Of a stretch of DNA of 64,000 bases, positions 20,553 to 30,135 are shown one piece after another. The stretch spans positions 186,001 to 250,000 of the forward strand of contig NZ_VCNL01000004.1 in assembly GCF_007671685.1 (NCBI RefSeq). The letters are read 5' to 3'. This DNA is from Halorubrum salsamenti (GTDB taxonomy: Archaea; Halobacteriota; Halobacteria; Halobacteriales; Haloferacaceae). The notes beneath the pieces were generated by a model, which saw only the letters and a list, made by a program, of their open reading frames with translations, was not told the origin of the DNA and searched no databases. How positions within the stretch are numbered: the first letter of the stretch is position 1; every line of letters starts with the position of its first letter. The translations under genes and the position numbers were made by a program.

Positions 20553-21470
20553 ATGGTCGAGACGGAGGAATTCATCGCGGAGGCGAAAGCGGAGATCCGG
20601 GAGGCGATCGGCGACGCGAACGCGGTGATCGCGTTGTCCGGCGGCGTCGACTCCTCGGTCGCGGCGACGCTCGCGTACGAGGCGGTCGGCGACCAGCTCA
20701 CTCCCGTCTACGTCGACACGGGGCTGATGCGGAAGGGGGAGACCGACGAGATCCGAGACACCTTCTCCTTCATGGAGTCGCTGCGGGTGATCGAGGCGCA
20801 GGACCGGTTCTTCGACCGCCTCGCGGGCGTCACCGACCCCGAGGAGAAGCGCCACGTCATCGGCGAGGGGTTCATCGACGAGTTCGAGACCGTCGCCCGC
20901 GACGTGGACGCCGACTACCTCGTACAGGGGACGATCTACCCCGACCGCATCGAGTCGGAGGGGAACATCAAGTCGCACCACAACGTCGGCGGGCTCCCCG
21001 AGGTCGTCGACTTCGAGGGGATCGTCGAACCGGTCCGCGACCTCTACAAGGACGAGGTCCGCGAGGTCGCCCGCGCGCTCGGCTTAGAGGAGATAATCTC
21101 CGAGCGGATGCCGTTCCCCGGCCCCGGGCTCGCCGTCCGGATCGTCGGCGAGGTGACACCGGAGAAGGCCGCGGTCGCCCGCGAGGCGACTCACGTCGTC
21201 GAGGAGGAGCTGGAGGAGTACGACCCCTGGCAGGCGTTCGCCGCCGTGCTCGGGAAGGCCACCGGCGTCAAGGGCGACAACCGCGTCCACGGCTGGGTCG
21301 TCGCCGTGCGCTCGGTCGAGAGCCGCGACGGGATGACCGCGCGCGCCCAGGAGCTCGACTGGAGCACCCTCCAGCGCATCCAGAGTCGGATCACCGGCGA
21401 GAACGAGAACGTGGCGCGCGTCGTCTACGACGTGACCCACAAACCGCCCGCGACGATCGAGTACGAGTGA
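20553..21470 (+). CDS. guaAb: GMP synthase, ATP-pyrophosphatase subunit
   Basis: A 305-residue synthetase subunit that adenylates XMP and aminates it to GMP. In archaea the glutaminase is often a separate GuaAa, and no glutaminase domain is present here. The PP-loop LSGGVDSS is near residue 29; the QGTIYPD segment, the [12 protein letters not shown]-site and [11 protein letters not shown] follow, and the C-terminus ends with KPPATIEYE, the XMP-binding dimer tail. It starts on the base after the pyrG stop and overlaps the next start by one base. Confidence 0.97.
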   Translation: MVETEEFIAEAKAEIREAIGDANAVIALSGGVDSSVAATLAYEAVGDQLTPVYVDTGLMRKGETDEIRDTFSFMESLRVIEAQDRFFDRLAGVTDPEEKRHVIGEGFIDEFETVARDVDADYLVQGTIYPDRIESEGNIKSHHNVGGLPEVVDFEGIVEPVRDLYKDEVREVARALGLEEIISERMPFPGPGLAVRIVGEVTPEKAAVAREATHVVEEELEEYDPWQAFAAVLGKATGVKGDNRVHGWVVAVRSVESRDGMTARAQELDWSTLQRIQSRITGENENVARVVYDVTHKPPATIEYE

Positions 21471-21817
21471 TGGCGGCCCGACCTCTCGCCGTCGTCGCCG
21501 GCCCCGACGAGCACGGACTCGGCGAGGAACTCGAAGCGCTCGGCGTCGAGATCCGCCGTATCGAGGGGATCGTCACCGCCGACGCGCTCTCCGAGGCCGG
21601 AATCGAAGACGCCGCCTACTTCGTCCTCACCGACGTAGAGGAGGCGACCGGCATCCCGATCGCGAAGGAACTGAACCCGGACGTGCTCGCGGTGACGTAC
21701 GCCGAACGGTCGCTGCCGGAGTTCGTCTCCGGCGTCGCCGACCTCGCGATCGACCCGGCCCTGATGAGCCCGGAACTGGTCGCAGAAGAGCTCCATAACG
21801 GGACGAACGACGGATAA
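21470..21817 (+). CDS. Small haloarchaeal protein coupled to guaAb, unknown function
   Basis: A 115-residue acidic protein whose ATG shares the last base of the guaAb stop, so it is probably translationally coupled. It begins with a beta strand and glycine turn (AVVAGPDEHGLGEEL), followed by alternating strand/helix segments like a small Rossmann-type fold (inference). I recall such genes being labelled CTP synthetase by transfer from neighbouring pyrG; nothing in the sequence supports that label. Confidence 0.75.
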   Translation: MAARPLAVVAGPDEHGLGEELEALGVEIRRIEGIVTADALSEAGIEDAAYFVLTDVEEATGIPIAKELNPDVLAVTYAERSLPEFVSGVADLAIDPALMSPELVAEELHNGTNDG

Positions 21818-21856
21818 CGCCGCCTAACTCGTCTCCGTCGCCACCGGCGAACCGAC

Positions 21857-23218
21857 CTACCCATTGTTCTCGCTGTTACCGCCCTCGTCGCCGCTTATCT
21901 CACCGTCACCGCCGCTCGCCTCACCGTCCTCGATCGTGCCGGCGCGCCGCCGTCGCCGGACGGACAGCCACACCGCACAGCAGAAGGCGGTAGCGACGGC
22001 CGCCGTCGTGAGCGAGAACGCGACGCGGTAACCGGTCTCGGTGTAGACCACGGTCCCGGAGACGACGTCGCCGGTGCGGTACCCGTCGAGGACGACGCCC
22101 ATCGCGGTCGGGAGGACGGCCCCCCCGAGGAACCCCGCCCCGTTCACGGTCGCGGTGGCGACGCCGCTCGCCTCGGCCGGGTACTGCTCTTTGATTATCG
22201 GGAGCGAGAGCATGACGAACCCGAGGCTGAACCCCACGAGGAAGAACACGCCGGCGACCGCCGGGAGCGGCGGATCGCCGACGGCGGGCACGACGGCGAG
22301 CACGAGCGTGAACAGCCCGAGCCCCGCGATGAGCGGCCCGTGACGGCGGCCGAGCCGGTCGGAGACGCGCCCCATCGCCGGCGCGCCGATCAGCATCCCG
22401 ACCGCCCCCGCGAGCGTGAACGAGGAGGCGGTCGTCACGTCGAGCCCGTACACGACGACGAGGTACGGCACGCCCCAGAGCCCGATCACGGTGAGGATCG
22501 TCCCCATCGCCGAGAAGAAGACGACCGACAGCAGCCACTGGTCGAGGTCGCCGAGCAGCGTCCGGAGGTGCGCGCCGGTCTCGCGGAGGCTCGCCGTGCG
22601 CTGCTCCGGGACGTTCGCGATCGGATCGAGGCCGGCGTCGCTCGGCGAGCGGCGCACTAACGCGGCCACCGCGACCGCCGCCGCGAAGCCGACGACGGCG
22701 AGCCCGCGAATGGTCGGCTGCCACCCGATCCGGTCGATGGCGACCGCCAGCGGGACCGTCGCGAGGATCGCGCCGAGTCCGGCGATCCCGGTCGTCACGC
22801 CCGTCATCGTCGCGAACTCGTCGACGCGGAACCAGTTCGCGCAGAAGCGGAGCGTGGCGATGAAGATCACGCCGCTGCCGAGCCCGATCACCGCCCGCGA
22901 GAGGAACGCCGTGAGGTAGCTGTCGCTGAACGTGAACGCGACCGCGCCCGCGCTGAGGACGACCGCGCCCGCCGCCCCCACGTACCGCGCGCCGTATCGG
23001 TCGGCGACGACGCCGGTCGGGATCTGCACGACCGCGTAGATGAAGAAGAAAGAGGCGTGGAGCGTCCCGAGCTGCGACGCGGAGATCGCGAACGCGTCGA
23101 CCAGCTGTTCCGAGAGCACCGCCGTCGAGAGCCGGTGGACGTTGACGAGGAGGAAGACGACCGCCAGCGACCCCCACCCGAGCCAGCGGCGCTTCGTGGG
23201 GTCGGTGAGCGCGCTCAT
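21857..23218 (-). CDS. Major facilitator superfamily transporter
   Basis: A 453-residue membrane protein with twelve hydrophobic segments in two halves. The loop between segments 2 and 3 reads GVVADRYGARYVG, the MFS motif A, repeated in the second half as MGRVSDRLGRRHG. The N-terminal half resembles the nitrate/oxalate-type and sugar phosphate/anion MFS groups, but the substrate cannot be assigned. The C-terminal tail is Gly/Glu/Ser-rich and acidic. A TTTTAGG box 25-30 bases upstream supports this ATG. Confidence 0.9.
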   Translation of the reverse strand: MSALTDPTKRRWLGWGSLAVVFLLVNVHRLSTAVLSEQLVDAFAISASQLGTLHASFFFIYAVVQIPTGVVADRYGARYVGAAGAVVLSAGAVAFTFSDSYLTAFLSRAVIGLGSGVIFIATLRFCANWFRVDEFATMTGVTTGIAGLGAILATVPLAVAIDRIGWQPTIRGLAVVGFAAAVAVAALVRRSPSDAGLDPIANVPEQRTASLRETGAHLRTLLGDLDQWLLSVVFFSAMGTILTVIGLWGVPYLVVVYGLDVTTASSFTLAGAVGMLIGAPAMGRVSDRLGRRHGPLIAGLGLFTLVLAVVPAVGDPPLPAVAGVFFLVGFSLGFVMLSLPIIKEQYPAEASGVATATVNGAGFLGGAVLPTAMGVVLDGYRTGDVVSGTVVYTETGYRVAFSLTTAAVATAFCCAVWLSVRRRRRAGTIEDGEASGGDGEISGDEGGNSENNG

Positions 23219-23320
23219 GCAGGTCGATCCGCGATCCCGGGCCTAAAAGCGTGGTACTCCGGAAAACGAGGCTCTGCGGCGGCGGGGAAGCGCCTACCCT
23301 CCCCGAGTTCGATCGGCCGA

Positions 23321-24190
23321 TCAGGCCGTTTCCATTTCGCGCTCCAGATCGCGGAGCCGCTCGATCCGGTTCTCAGTCGACGGGTGCGTCGAGGCGAGCT
23401 TCCCGACGAACCCGGCCTTGATCGGGATGATGAAGAACGCGTTCATCTCCGCCTCCTCGCGGAGGTCCTCCTTCGGCACGCGGTCCATCCGGCCGTCGAT
23501 CGTCATCAGCGCGGATGCGAGCGCGCCGGGCTTCCCAGTGATCAGCGCCGCGCCGCGGTCGGCGGAGTACTCGCGGTACCGCGAGAGCGCGCGGATGAGC
23601 AGGAACGAGATGACCCACACGACGATCGACACGAGGATCGCGACGATGACGGGCGCGCCCTGCCGGTTGTCGCCGCTGAACAGCCATCCCCACCGCACGA
23701 TGAAGAAGGCGATCGTCGAGAGGAACGAGGCGATGGTCATCACCATCACGTCGCGGTTCTTCACGTGTGCGAGTTCGTGAGCGAGCACGCCGTCGAGCTC
23801 GTCGTCGTCGAGCGCCCGGAGCAGTCCGGTGGTCACGGCGACGGTCGCGTTCTTCTTGTTCCGGCCGGTCGCGAACGCGTTCGGCACCTGCGTGTCCGCG
23901 ACGGCGACGGTCGGCTTCGGGAGGTCGGCCTGCTGGCTCAGTCGCTCGACCCGGCGGTGGAGATCGGGATACTCGTCGGCGCTCACCTCGCGGGCGCCCA
24001 TGCTCCGCAGGGCGAGCTTGTCGCTGAAAAAGTACTGAGCGATCGAGAACCCGCCGAGCATGATCAGCGGGAACAGGAAGTCACCGAAGTACACGGTCAG
24101 CGCGCCGACGAACACGACGTAGAGGGCGAAGAGGAGGAACATCGTGAACGCCATCCGTCCACGCAGTCCCCAATCGGTCTTCCATTCCAT
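23321..24190 (-). CDS. htpX: HtpX-like membrane zinc protease (M48)
   Basis: A 289-residue M48 protease. The zinc site HELAH is at 138-142, preceded by ATVAVTTGLLRALDDDELDGVLA, which is the family pattern, with the third ligand in the EYSADRGAA block near 218. Four hydrophobic segments (about 14-32, 38-55, 150-172, 185-205) place the active site at the cytoplasmic membrane face. HtpX removes damaged membrane proteins. A TTTAATC box 25-30 bases upstream indicates a leaderless start. Confidence 0.94.
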   Translation of the reverse strand: MEWKTDWGLRGRMAFTMFLLFALYVVFVGALTVYFGDFLFPLIMLGGFSIAQYFFSDKLALRSMGAREVSADEYPDLHRRVERLSQQADLPKPTVAVADTQVPNAFATGRNKKNATVAVTTGLLRALDDDELDGVLAHELAHVKNRDVMVMTIASFLSTIAFFIVRWGWLFSGDNRQGAPVIVAILVSIVVWVISFLLIRALSRYREYSADRGAALITGKPGALASALMTIDGRMDRVPKEDLREEAEMNAFFIIPIKAGFVGKLASTHPSTENRIERLRDLEREMETA

Positions 24191-24286
24191 ACCCGTATTT
24201 TACCGCTCGCGCGATTAAAGGCTGCCGGGAGCGGGAGATCGTCCGACGACGGCAGCGCTTTTCCCCCGCCGCGGCCACCCGCACGC

Positions 24287-25210
24287 ATGGAGACCGTTCT
24301 CGTCACCGGCGGCCGCGGCGCCTCCGGGCGCTGGGTCGTCGACCGGCTCGCGGGCGACTACGAGGTCGTCGTCGTCGACTACGAACGCCCCGGCCCCGGC
24401 GTCGACCCGACTCCGCACGTCTCGTTCCGCGCGGCCGATCTCGCCGACCGCGGCGAGGCGCTCGACACCGTCCACGCCGTCGCCCCCGACGCCGTCGTCC
24501 ACTGGGCCGCGATCCCCGTCGCCGGCACCCACCCCGACGGCCGTGTGTTCGAGACGAACGCCCGCGCCGCGAAGAACGTCCTCGACGCCGCGGGGCGCGC
24601 CGACGCCCGGATCGTGCAGGCGTCGAGCGACGGGGCGTACGGCTTCTTCTTCGCCGATCCGACGCCGGTCCCCGACGAGCTTCCCATTACCGAGGATCAC
24701 CCGCTCCGACCGGAGGACCCCTACGGCCTCTCGAAGGTGACCGCCGAGGCGGCCGCGGGTGCGGTCGCGCGCCGCGAGGGCGTTCCGGCGGTATCGATCC
24801 GCCCCTCGTGGATCCAGTACCCCGGCGAGTACGCCTGTCGGAGCGACGACTACGTCGACGATCTGGACGCCGGCGCCGGCAACTTCTGGTCGTACGTCGA
24901 CGCCCGCGACGTCGCCGACCTCGTCGCCGCCGCGCTGGCGGGCACGGCGGGACCGGACCCGGCCGTCCCGTCCGGAGCCCACGAGGCGGTCAACTGCGTC
25001 GCCGCCGACAACGCGCTCGGCCGACCGCTGCTCGATCTGGTGCGGGAGTCGTACGGCGAGATTCCGGACGACTGCGCGGTCGACGAGGGGGACGACCGGG
25101 GCGCCTACGCGATCGAAAAGGCCGACCGGCTGTTCGGGTGGAAACCGAGCCGATCGTGGCGCGAGGCAGCCGGCGAGGACGTTCCCGAGCCGACGCTGTC
25201 CGAGGGGTAG
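24287..25210 (+). CDS. NAD-dependent epimerase/dehydratase (extended SDR)
   Basis: A 307-residue extended short-chain dehydrogenase. The nucleotide site TGGRGASGRWVVDRL is at 6-20 (family pattern GxxGxxG), and the catalytic YGLSK (Tyr/Lys) is near 146-150 with the serine from VQASSDGAYG. Members interconvert or dehydrate NDP-sugars or act on related carbonyls; the substrate is not evident. A GCTTTTCCCC stretch about 25 bases before the ATG is the probable promoter. It stands alone and is followed by a repeat fragment. Confidence 0.88.
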   Translation: METVLVTGGRGASGRWVVDRLAGDYEVVVVDYERPGPGVDPTPHVSFRAADLADRGEALDTVHAVAPDAVVHWAAIPVAGTHPDGRVFETNARAAKNVLDAAGRADARIVQASSDGAYGFFFADPTPVPDELPITEDHPLRPEDPYGLSKVTAEAAAGAVARREGVPAVSIRPSWIQYPGEYACRSDDYVDDLDAGAGNFWSYVDARDVADLVAAALAGTAGPDPAVPSGAHEAVNCVAADNALGRPLLDLVRESYGEIPDDCAVDEGDDRGAYAIEKADRLFGWKPSRSWREAAGEDVPEPTLSEG

Positions 25211-25224
25211 ATCTGGAAGAGATG

Positions 25225-25380
25225 CCCTTATAAACGAACGAGGCGTGAGGCTGCGGTGCGGTTGCGGTCCGGGCGGGACTCAAAGGGGCAGTCGCCGTCG
25301 ATCCAATATCAGCCGTTTATAAACAAACGCCTGAAGATCCGGAAACAGCCATCCTTCCGCCAAGAATCACTTATAAACAA
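25225..25380. repeat. Structured interspersed repeat, shortened copy C
   Basis: This occupies the gap between the epimerase and arlJ. It has three TTATAAAC boxes (about 25228, 25316 and 25370) and only the middle block: GAGGCGTGAGGCTGCGGTGC followed by GCGGGACTCAAAGGGGCAG. The left hairpin block and the GGGGCTTTGGAG block are missing, so it looks like a decayed or deleted copy of the elements at 3.6, 14.0 and 47.1 kb. Confidence 0.7.
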
Positions 25381-25400
25381 CGAACGTATCGAATCGATTC

Positions 25401-27137
25401 TTAAATCGACAGGATCGCGTTGACCAGCGTCCGCGTCGCGATCGCCGTCGCCGCGCCCAGCCACGTCAACAGGACGAAGTGGATGTACCCGTTCGCGGGG
25501 TTGCCGCCGTCGATCCGCCGGATCATCTGCGAGGAGAGGGAGGCGTTGAACAGCACGACCGTGAGCAGCAGGTACTCGATCAGCGGGATGTCGTACGCCC
25601 CGGGGTAGACGATCTGGCCGATGTCCATCTGATCGAGCTGGAAGTCGGCCGTCAGATCAGCGAGGATGGCGACGATCTCTAACCCGATGAAGAAGGCGAA
25701 CGTCGCCGCCGCCGTGATCCCGTACAGCAGGCCGATAAACGTCATCGCCGCCTGCCGACGCTGCTCGCGGAGCTGGTTGACGGCGTTCATGTTCTTCGAG
25801 ATCAGCTCGCCGAGCATCTTCGGGTCCCCGCCCATCCGCCGGCCGACGAGGTACATCTCGGAGAACTTCTGGATGAGGTACGACCGGGTGTCGTAGGTGA
25901 ACTGCTCCCACGCGCCCTCCGTGCTGATCCGCATGTTGAGCCGGCGGTAGAGCCGCTCGATCGACGGCGAGAGGGCGCCGAAGTTCTTGTCGCGCAGCGT
26001 GGTCAACACGTCGGTCGTCGTCGACTGCTTCGCGCTCTCGGTCGCACCGAGCGCCCGGACGAAGGAGGGGAACTCCCCGTCGCGGGCCGTGATCGCCTGT
26101 TCCTCGCTGCGGAGGATGACGCCGGTAATAAAGAGGGGAGAGATCGGCACCGCGAGGTACAGCGGGAGCCGCACGTCGTCGATGAAGAAGAGCAGCCCCG
26201 GGAGCCCCGGACCGTGCCCGAACATCCCGGCGGCCGTGATCCCGATGATGAGGAAGGAGAGCCCGCCGCCGATCCCGAGCGACGCCCAGAGCTTCAGGTC
26301 GCCGGGGGCCCGCTCGTCCGGGTGGAACCAGATCGGGTCGTACGGCGAGGTCGCACGGATCATCGCGTAGAAGCCGAGCTGGACGAAGACGAACAGCACG
26401 ATGACGGCCGCCACCGTCGCGGTCGGGTCGTTCCCGGTCAGGATCGGCAGGACGATCGCGAAGACGAGGGCGAACGTCATCGAGAGGATCATCGACATGT
26501 ACAGGTCCTTCATCACCTCCAGGTTCGACAGCGAGGACTCGTACAGCGTCTCGTACTTGGCGAGCATGACGTCCTGCTCGGAGACGAGGAACTCCTCTAG
26601 CGACTGGCCCGCGCCCATCGTGTAGCCGAGCCGGTCGAAGAAGTCGGCCATCGCGTCGGAGGGGACCTCCTCGGCCCGCCGGCGACACGCGTCGTCGAGG
26701 CTCTGGTTCCAGGTGTCGACGAGGTGGACGACGCGGGCGATCTCCTCGGCCGCGACCCCGTACTCCTCCTCTTTCGCTAAGGTCCGGAACACCTCCATGC
26801 GGTCGATGTTCGTCGTCGACAGCACGGTCATGTGCGTCATCACGAGATGGAGTTGGTTGTCGATCTTGTTCTCCAGACTGGAGAGGTAGATCTTCGGGTA
26901 GATCACCGCCGACACCACTACCAGTCCGCCAAACATCGGGACGGGAACCCGCGCCGCGAACGGGAGCGGGAGGACGAACAGCCCGACGACGCTCGCGAGG
27001 AAGACGATGACCGCCGGAACCAACACGAGCCCGACGTACTTCCGCTTCGAGATGTCAAGCTTGTCGTACGACTCCATGACGGCCGAGGTTAGCTCGGCCG
27101 CGGTCGCGAGTCCGTTGCCGACCTCCTTCACCGCCAT
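25401..27137 (-). CDS. arlJ: Archaellum membrane platform protein ArlJ (FlaJ)
   Basis: A 578-residue polytopic membrane protein of the T2SF (GspF-like) family. It has groups of hydrophobic segments near residues 35-75, 215-265, 290-345 and 470-577, with two cytoplasmic helical domains between them that would contact ArlI. The stretches MGAGQSLEEFLVSEQDV and KMLGELISKN match the conserved cytoplasmic T2SF pattern. ArlJ is the membrane anchor of the archaellum motor. It follows arlI with two bases between stop and start. Confidence 0.95.
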   Translation of the reverse strand: MAVKEVGNGLATAAELTSAVMESYDKLDISKRKYVGLVLVPAVIVFLASVVGLFVLPLPFAARVPVPMFGGLVVVSAVIYPKIYLSSLENKIDNQLHLVMTHMTVLSTTNIDRMEVFRTLAKEEEYGVAAEEIARVVHLVDTWNQSLDDACRRRAEEVPSDAMADFFDRLGYTMGAGQSLEEFLVSEQDVMLAKYETLYESSLSNLEVMKDLYMSMILSMTFALVFAIVLPILTGNDPTATVAAVIVLFVFVQLGFYAMIRATSPYDPIWFHPDERAPGDLKLWASLGIGGGLSFLIIGITAAGMFGHGPGLPGLLFFIDDVRLPLYLAVPISPLFITGVILRSEEQAITARDGEFPSFVRALGATESAKQSTTTDVLTTLRDKNFGALSPSIERLYRRLNMRISTEGAWEQFTYDTRSYLIQKFSEMYLVGRRMGGDPKMLGELISKNMNAVNQLREQRRQAAMTFIGLLYGITAAATFAFFIGLEIVAILADLTADFQLDQMDIGQIVYPGAYDIPLIEYLLLTVVLFNASLSSQMIRRIDGGNPANGYIHFVLLTWLGAATAIATRTLVNAILSI

Positions 27138-27139
27138 GG

Positions 27140-28813
27140 CTATCTGACGTTCCGGTGCATGTCGAAGGGGAGCCCCTCGACGCCGTCGCGCTGGAAGGAG
27201 TCGATCGCGTTGTTCACCTCGTGGTAGCCCAAGATTCCCTCTTGGATCATCCGTTCGATCAGCTCCGCGCGGAACTCCAGGTCGTCGTAGATGTCACGGG
27301 TGTCGGCGTATCCCAGCAGCGTCGCGATCTGCTCTTCTAACACGTAGGAGTTGTTCATCCCCTGGAAGACGATCTCGTCTTCGACGGGGTCCCAGCTGAA
27401 CACCTCGCGGGTGACGACCCCCTCCATCTCCTTGGAGTACCCCTCGATCTCCTGGACGCTCGTCACCCGGCGCAACACCTGATCGCCCTGTTTCACCCGG
27501 TTCTGGAACAGCGCCACGTCGGCGTTGTCCATGAACGTCTCGGGGACGTTGATCGGCTCGGAGGTGAACCGCTGGATCATCGAGACGATGTCGGACGCGT
27601 GGAACGTCAGCATGACCGGGTGCCCCGTCTGGGCCGCCTGGAACGCCATGCGCCCCTCGGCGCCGCGCACCTCGCCCACGATAATGTAGTCGGGACGAGA
27701 CCGCAGCGCGGCGGCGACGAGGTCGAACATGTCCACGTCGGAGGAGCCCTCTCCGCCGCCCTCGCGGGTCAACAGCTGCTGCCAGGTGTTGTGCGGCGGG
27801 ATGACCTCGGCGGTGTCCTCCGCGGTGTAGATCTTCGAGTCGCTCGGGATATACGAGAGGATGGCGTTCAACGTCGTCGTCTTGCCGGACGCCGTCTCCC
27901 CGACCACGAACACCGTCTGCTCGTTCTCCAAGCAAAGCCAGAGGTACGCCGCGAGCTCCGGCGAAAGCGTCCCCCAGTTGGTGATCTGGTTGATCGACAG
28001 CGGCACCTCCTCGCCCTGCCGGATCGTGAGCGAGGAGCCCTTCAGCGACACGTCGTCGGAGTAGATGATGTTGATACGCGACCCGTCCGGCAGCGTGGAG
28101 TCGACGATGGGGTCGGAGTCGGACAGCGGGTCGCCGATCCGCTCGCCCATGTTTCGCAGCCAGTTGTCGAACTCCTGCGGGGTGCCGAAGTCGACGGTCG
28201 TCTCCAGCATGCCGAACGTGCCGTGATCGACGTGACACTCCTTGGGGCCGATGACGTGGATGTCCTCGTTGGCCGAGTCGCGCATCACCGGTTCGAGCGG
28301 GCCGAGACCGACGATATCGCGGTTGAGCCGGTAGCGGATGTTCTCGTAGGTCTCCTCGGTGACCGACAGCTTCCCCATGTTGAGCAGCTTCGAGAGGCTG
28401 CCGCGGAACCCCTGGTTCTGCTCGTCGACATGGGTGACCTCCTCTAACAGCTCCTCGATGAGGTCGTCGTACTCGGATTCGCTGTCGGGGGCGCTGTGCT
28501 GGCCACTCACCGTGAGAAGGCGGTTTTTCACCTCGTTGAGGACCTCCGCCTGCGGACCGGAGACCTCCGGCTCGATGGCGTAGTACTTGGTGTCCTGCCC
28601 GAGGTCGCCGTAGATGTGGCTGTAGATGGGTCCGCCGACGGGGTAGATGACGTTGGGCCGGTTCGACTCGTACTCGGCTTTCGGCTCCTCGATGAACTGC
28701 GGGAACTCCCCGGTGATCTGCTTGAACTCCCGCAGGTGCTCGCGGAGGTGCGGCCGCCGCATGGCCGCCTTCCGGAGCTCGTCCGACGGTTTCGCGGTTC
28801 CGTGTTCGGTCAT
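27140..28813 (-). CDS. arlI: Archaellum motor ATPase ArlI (FlaI)
   Basis: A 557-residue secretion ATPase of the type II/IV family that powers both assembly and rotation of the archaellum. Walker A GETASGKTT is near residue 304, followed by the Asp box in IYTAEDTAEVI, Walker B IIVGEVRGAEG with arginine fingers nearby, and a His box in TGHPVMLTFHASD. The N-terminal ~180 residues form the archaeal-type N-domain. The C-terminal end is helical. Order arlH-arlI-arlJ is the standard one. Confidence 0.97.
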   Translation of the reverse strand: MTEHGTAKPSDELRKAAMRRPHLREHLREFKQITGEFPQFIEEPKAEYESNRPNVIYPVGGPIYSHIYGDLGQDTKYYAIEPEVSGPQAEVLNEVKNRLLTVSGQHSAPDSESEYDDLIEELLEEVTHVDEQNQGFRGSLSKLLNMGKLSVTEETYENIRYRLNRDIVGLGPLEPVMRDSANEDIHVIGPKECHVDHGTFGMLETTVDFGTPQEFDNWLRNMGERIGDPLSDSDPIVDSTLPDGSRINIIYSDDVSLKGSSLTIRQGEEVPLSINQITNWGTLSPELAAYLWLCLENEQTVFVVGETASGKTTTLNAILSYIPSDSKIYTAEDTAEVIPPHNTWQQLLTREGGGEGSSDVDMFDLVAAALRSRPDYIIVGEVRGAEGRMAFQAAQTGHPVMLTFHASDIVSMIQRFTSEPINVPETFMDNADVALFQNRVKQGDQVLRRVTSVQEIEGYSKEMEGVVTREVFSWDPVEDEIVFQGMNNSYVLEEQIATLLGYADTRDIYDDLEFRAELIERMIQEGILGYHEVNNAIDSFQRDGVEGLPFDMHRNVR

Positions 28814-28889
28814 GTCTTACTCCGTGTCTCCCGTCCGATCGGTCGCGTCCCGGCGGCCGGGACGGCTGTGCGTCGACCCGCGCATGCGT

Positions 28890-29639
28890 TCACGCGACGC
28901 TGCGGCTCTCGATGACGATGCCGGTCCCCGAGCGGACCGAAAAGCCGATCGTGTCGCCGACCTGTTCGCCCATCCCCGCGAAGCGTTTCACGTTGATCTG
29001 GCGGCGGATGTCGTTTCCGACCTCGATCATCTCCAGTTGGAGGAAGACGTCGGCGATCGACCGGAACGGCCCAATAGCGTCGTCGTCGACGGCCGAGGGG
29101 TCGACGGTGAGCACCACCACCTTCCCCTGCGAGATGATCTCCCGGAAGAAGGAGATGATCTCCAGGGCCGCCTGTCGCTCCTCGTTCTTCCGAACCAGCG
29201 CCTCGAAGGTGGGGTCGTTCCGGAAGATGGCGTCGAACGTGTCCAGGAAGACGACGTCGGAGTTCCACATCGCCTCCGCGTTCATCAGCCGCTTGAGCAA
29301 CTCCTTGCGCTCCCCGTCGTCGTCGGAGAACGCCCCGCCGGAGTCGAAGTCGGCGTGGAGGAAGAGCATCTCCTCCTGGAGGAGCGGCTTCACCATGTCG
29401 TACTCCAGCGAGTGCATCTGGTCGATGAACCCGCGGACGGTGAGCTCCGTCGACATCATCGTCACCGACGCGCCCTCCTCGACGAGCCCGTAGGCGAACC
29501 GCTGGGAGATGGCGCTTTTGCCGGCGCCGTAGTCGCCCTCCATGAGGACGATGCTACCGCGGGGGATCCCCCCGCCGAGCTCCTTGTTCAGCCGGTCGCG
29601 ATCGCCGAGCCCGAGCGAGAGCAGGTTGTCGCGGGGCAT
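28890..29639 (-). CDS. arlH: Archaellum ATP-binding protein ArlH (FlaH)
   Basis: A 249-residue KaiC/RecA-fold protein. The Walker A is GDYGAGKS at 35-42 and a Walker B-like strand VVFLDTFDA follows near 135. ArlH binds ATP but hydrolyses it poorly and regulates ArlI within the ArlX/ArlCDE ring. It starts one base after the arlG stop on the minus strand. A second KaiC-like ATPase at 41408 is clearly related in fold but separate. Confidence 0.95.
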   Translation of the reverse strand: MPRDNLLSLGLGDRDRLNKELGGGIPRGSIVLMEGDYGAGKSAISQRFAYGLVEEGASVTMMSTELTVRGFIDQMHSLEYDMVKPLLQEEMLFLHADFDSGGAFSDDDGERKELLKRLMNAEAMWNSDVVFLDTFDAIFRNDPTFEALVRKNEERQAALEIISFFREIISQGKVVVLTVDPSAVDDDAIGPFRSIADVFLQLEMIEVGNDIRRQINVKRFAGMGEQVGDTIGFSVRSGTGIVIESRSVA

Positions 29640-29640
29640 C

Positions 29641-30135
29641 TCAGTTACTCCCCTCCACGCGGAACTGGAACAGCTCCTCGTCGCCGTTGGCGGTGACGTA
29701 CACCCGGTGGTCGCCGTCGTCGAGGCCGCCGCTCGTTCCGTCGAGCGCGTTCACGTTGATCGTGAGCCGCAACACGTCTCCGCGGCTCCACGCCGCGCCC
29801 GCGTCGGCGGAGACGAGCTCGCCGTCGATGGCGCTCGGCGGGACGTAGCTCCCGTCGAAGACGACGTCGAGCCCCGAGCCGTCGGGCGCGAGCCGATAGG
29901 TTCCGGTGTTCTTTATCAAGAGGGTCACGTTCTGGGTGCTGGCGTTGTACACCCCCGCGTTCGCGTCGGAGATGATCGTCACGTCGGTCCGGAGCGTCTC
30001 GGTCGCGTCCAGTCCGGCGTCGTCGACCGCCGCGCTCACGCGGTCGACTCCCGTGGTGATCGTACCGACCACGCCGGCCGCGATCACGAGGCTCGCGATG
30101 AACAGGATGAGGTGCGAGACGGGAACGCTGGCCAT
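29641..30135 (-). CDS. arlG: Archaellum stator protein ArlG (FlaG)
   Basis: A 164-residue protein with one N-terminal membrane segment (about 5-26, following MASVPVSHL) and a beta-rich outer domain. ArlG and ArlF form a complex at the S-layer that acts as the stator. Sequons at NVT in the beta domain suggest glycosylation is possible (inference). The gene follows arlF directly, with adjoining stop and start. Confidence 0.9.
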   Translation of the reverse strand: MASVPVSHLILFIASLVIAAGVVGTITTGVDRVSAAVDDAGLDATETLRTDVTIISDANAGVYNASTQNVTLLIKNTGTYRLAPDGSGLDVVFDGSYVPPSAIDGELVSADAGAAWSRGDVLRLTINVNALDGTSGGLDDGDHRVYVTANGDEELFQFRVEGSN

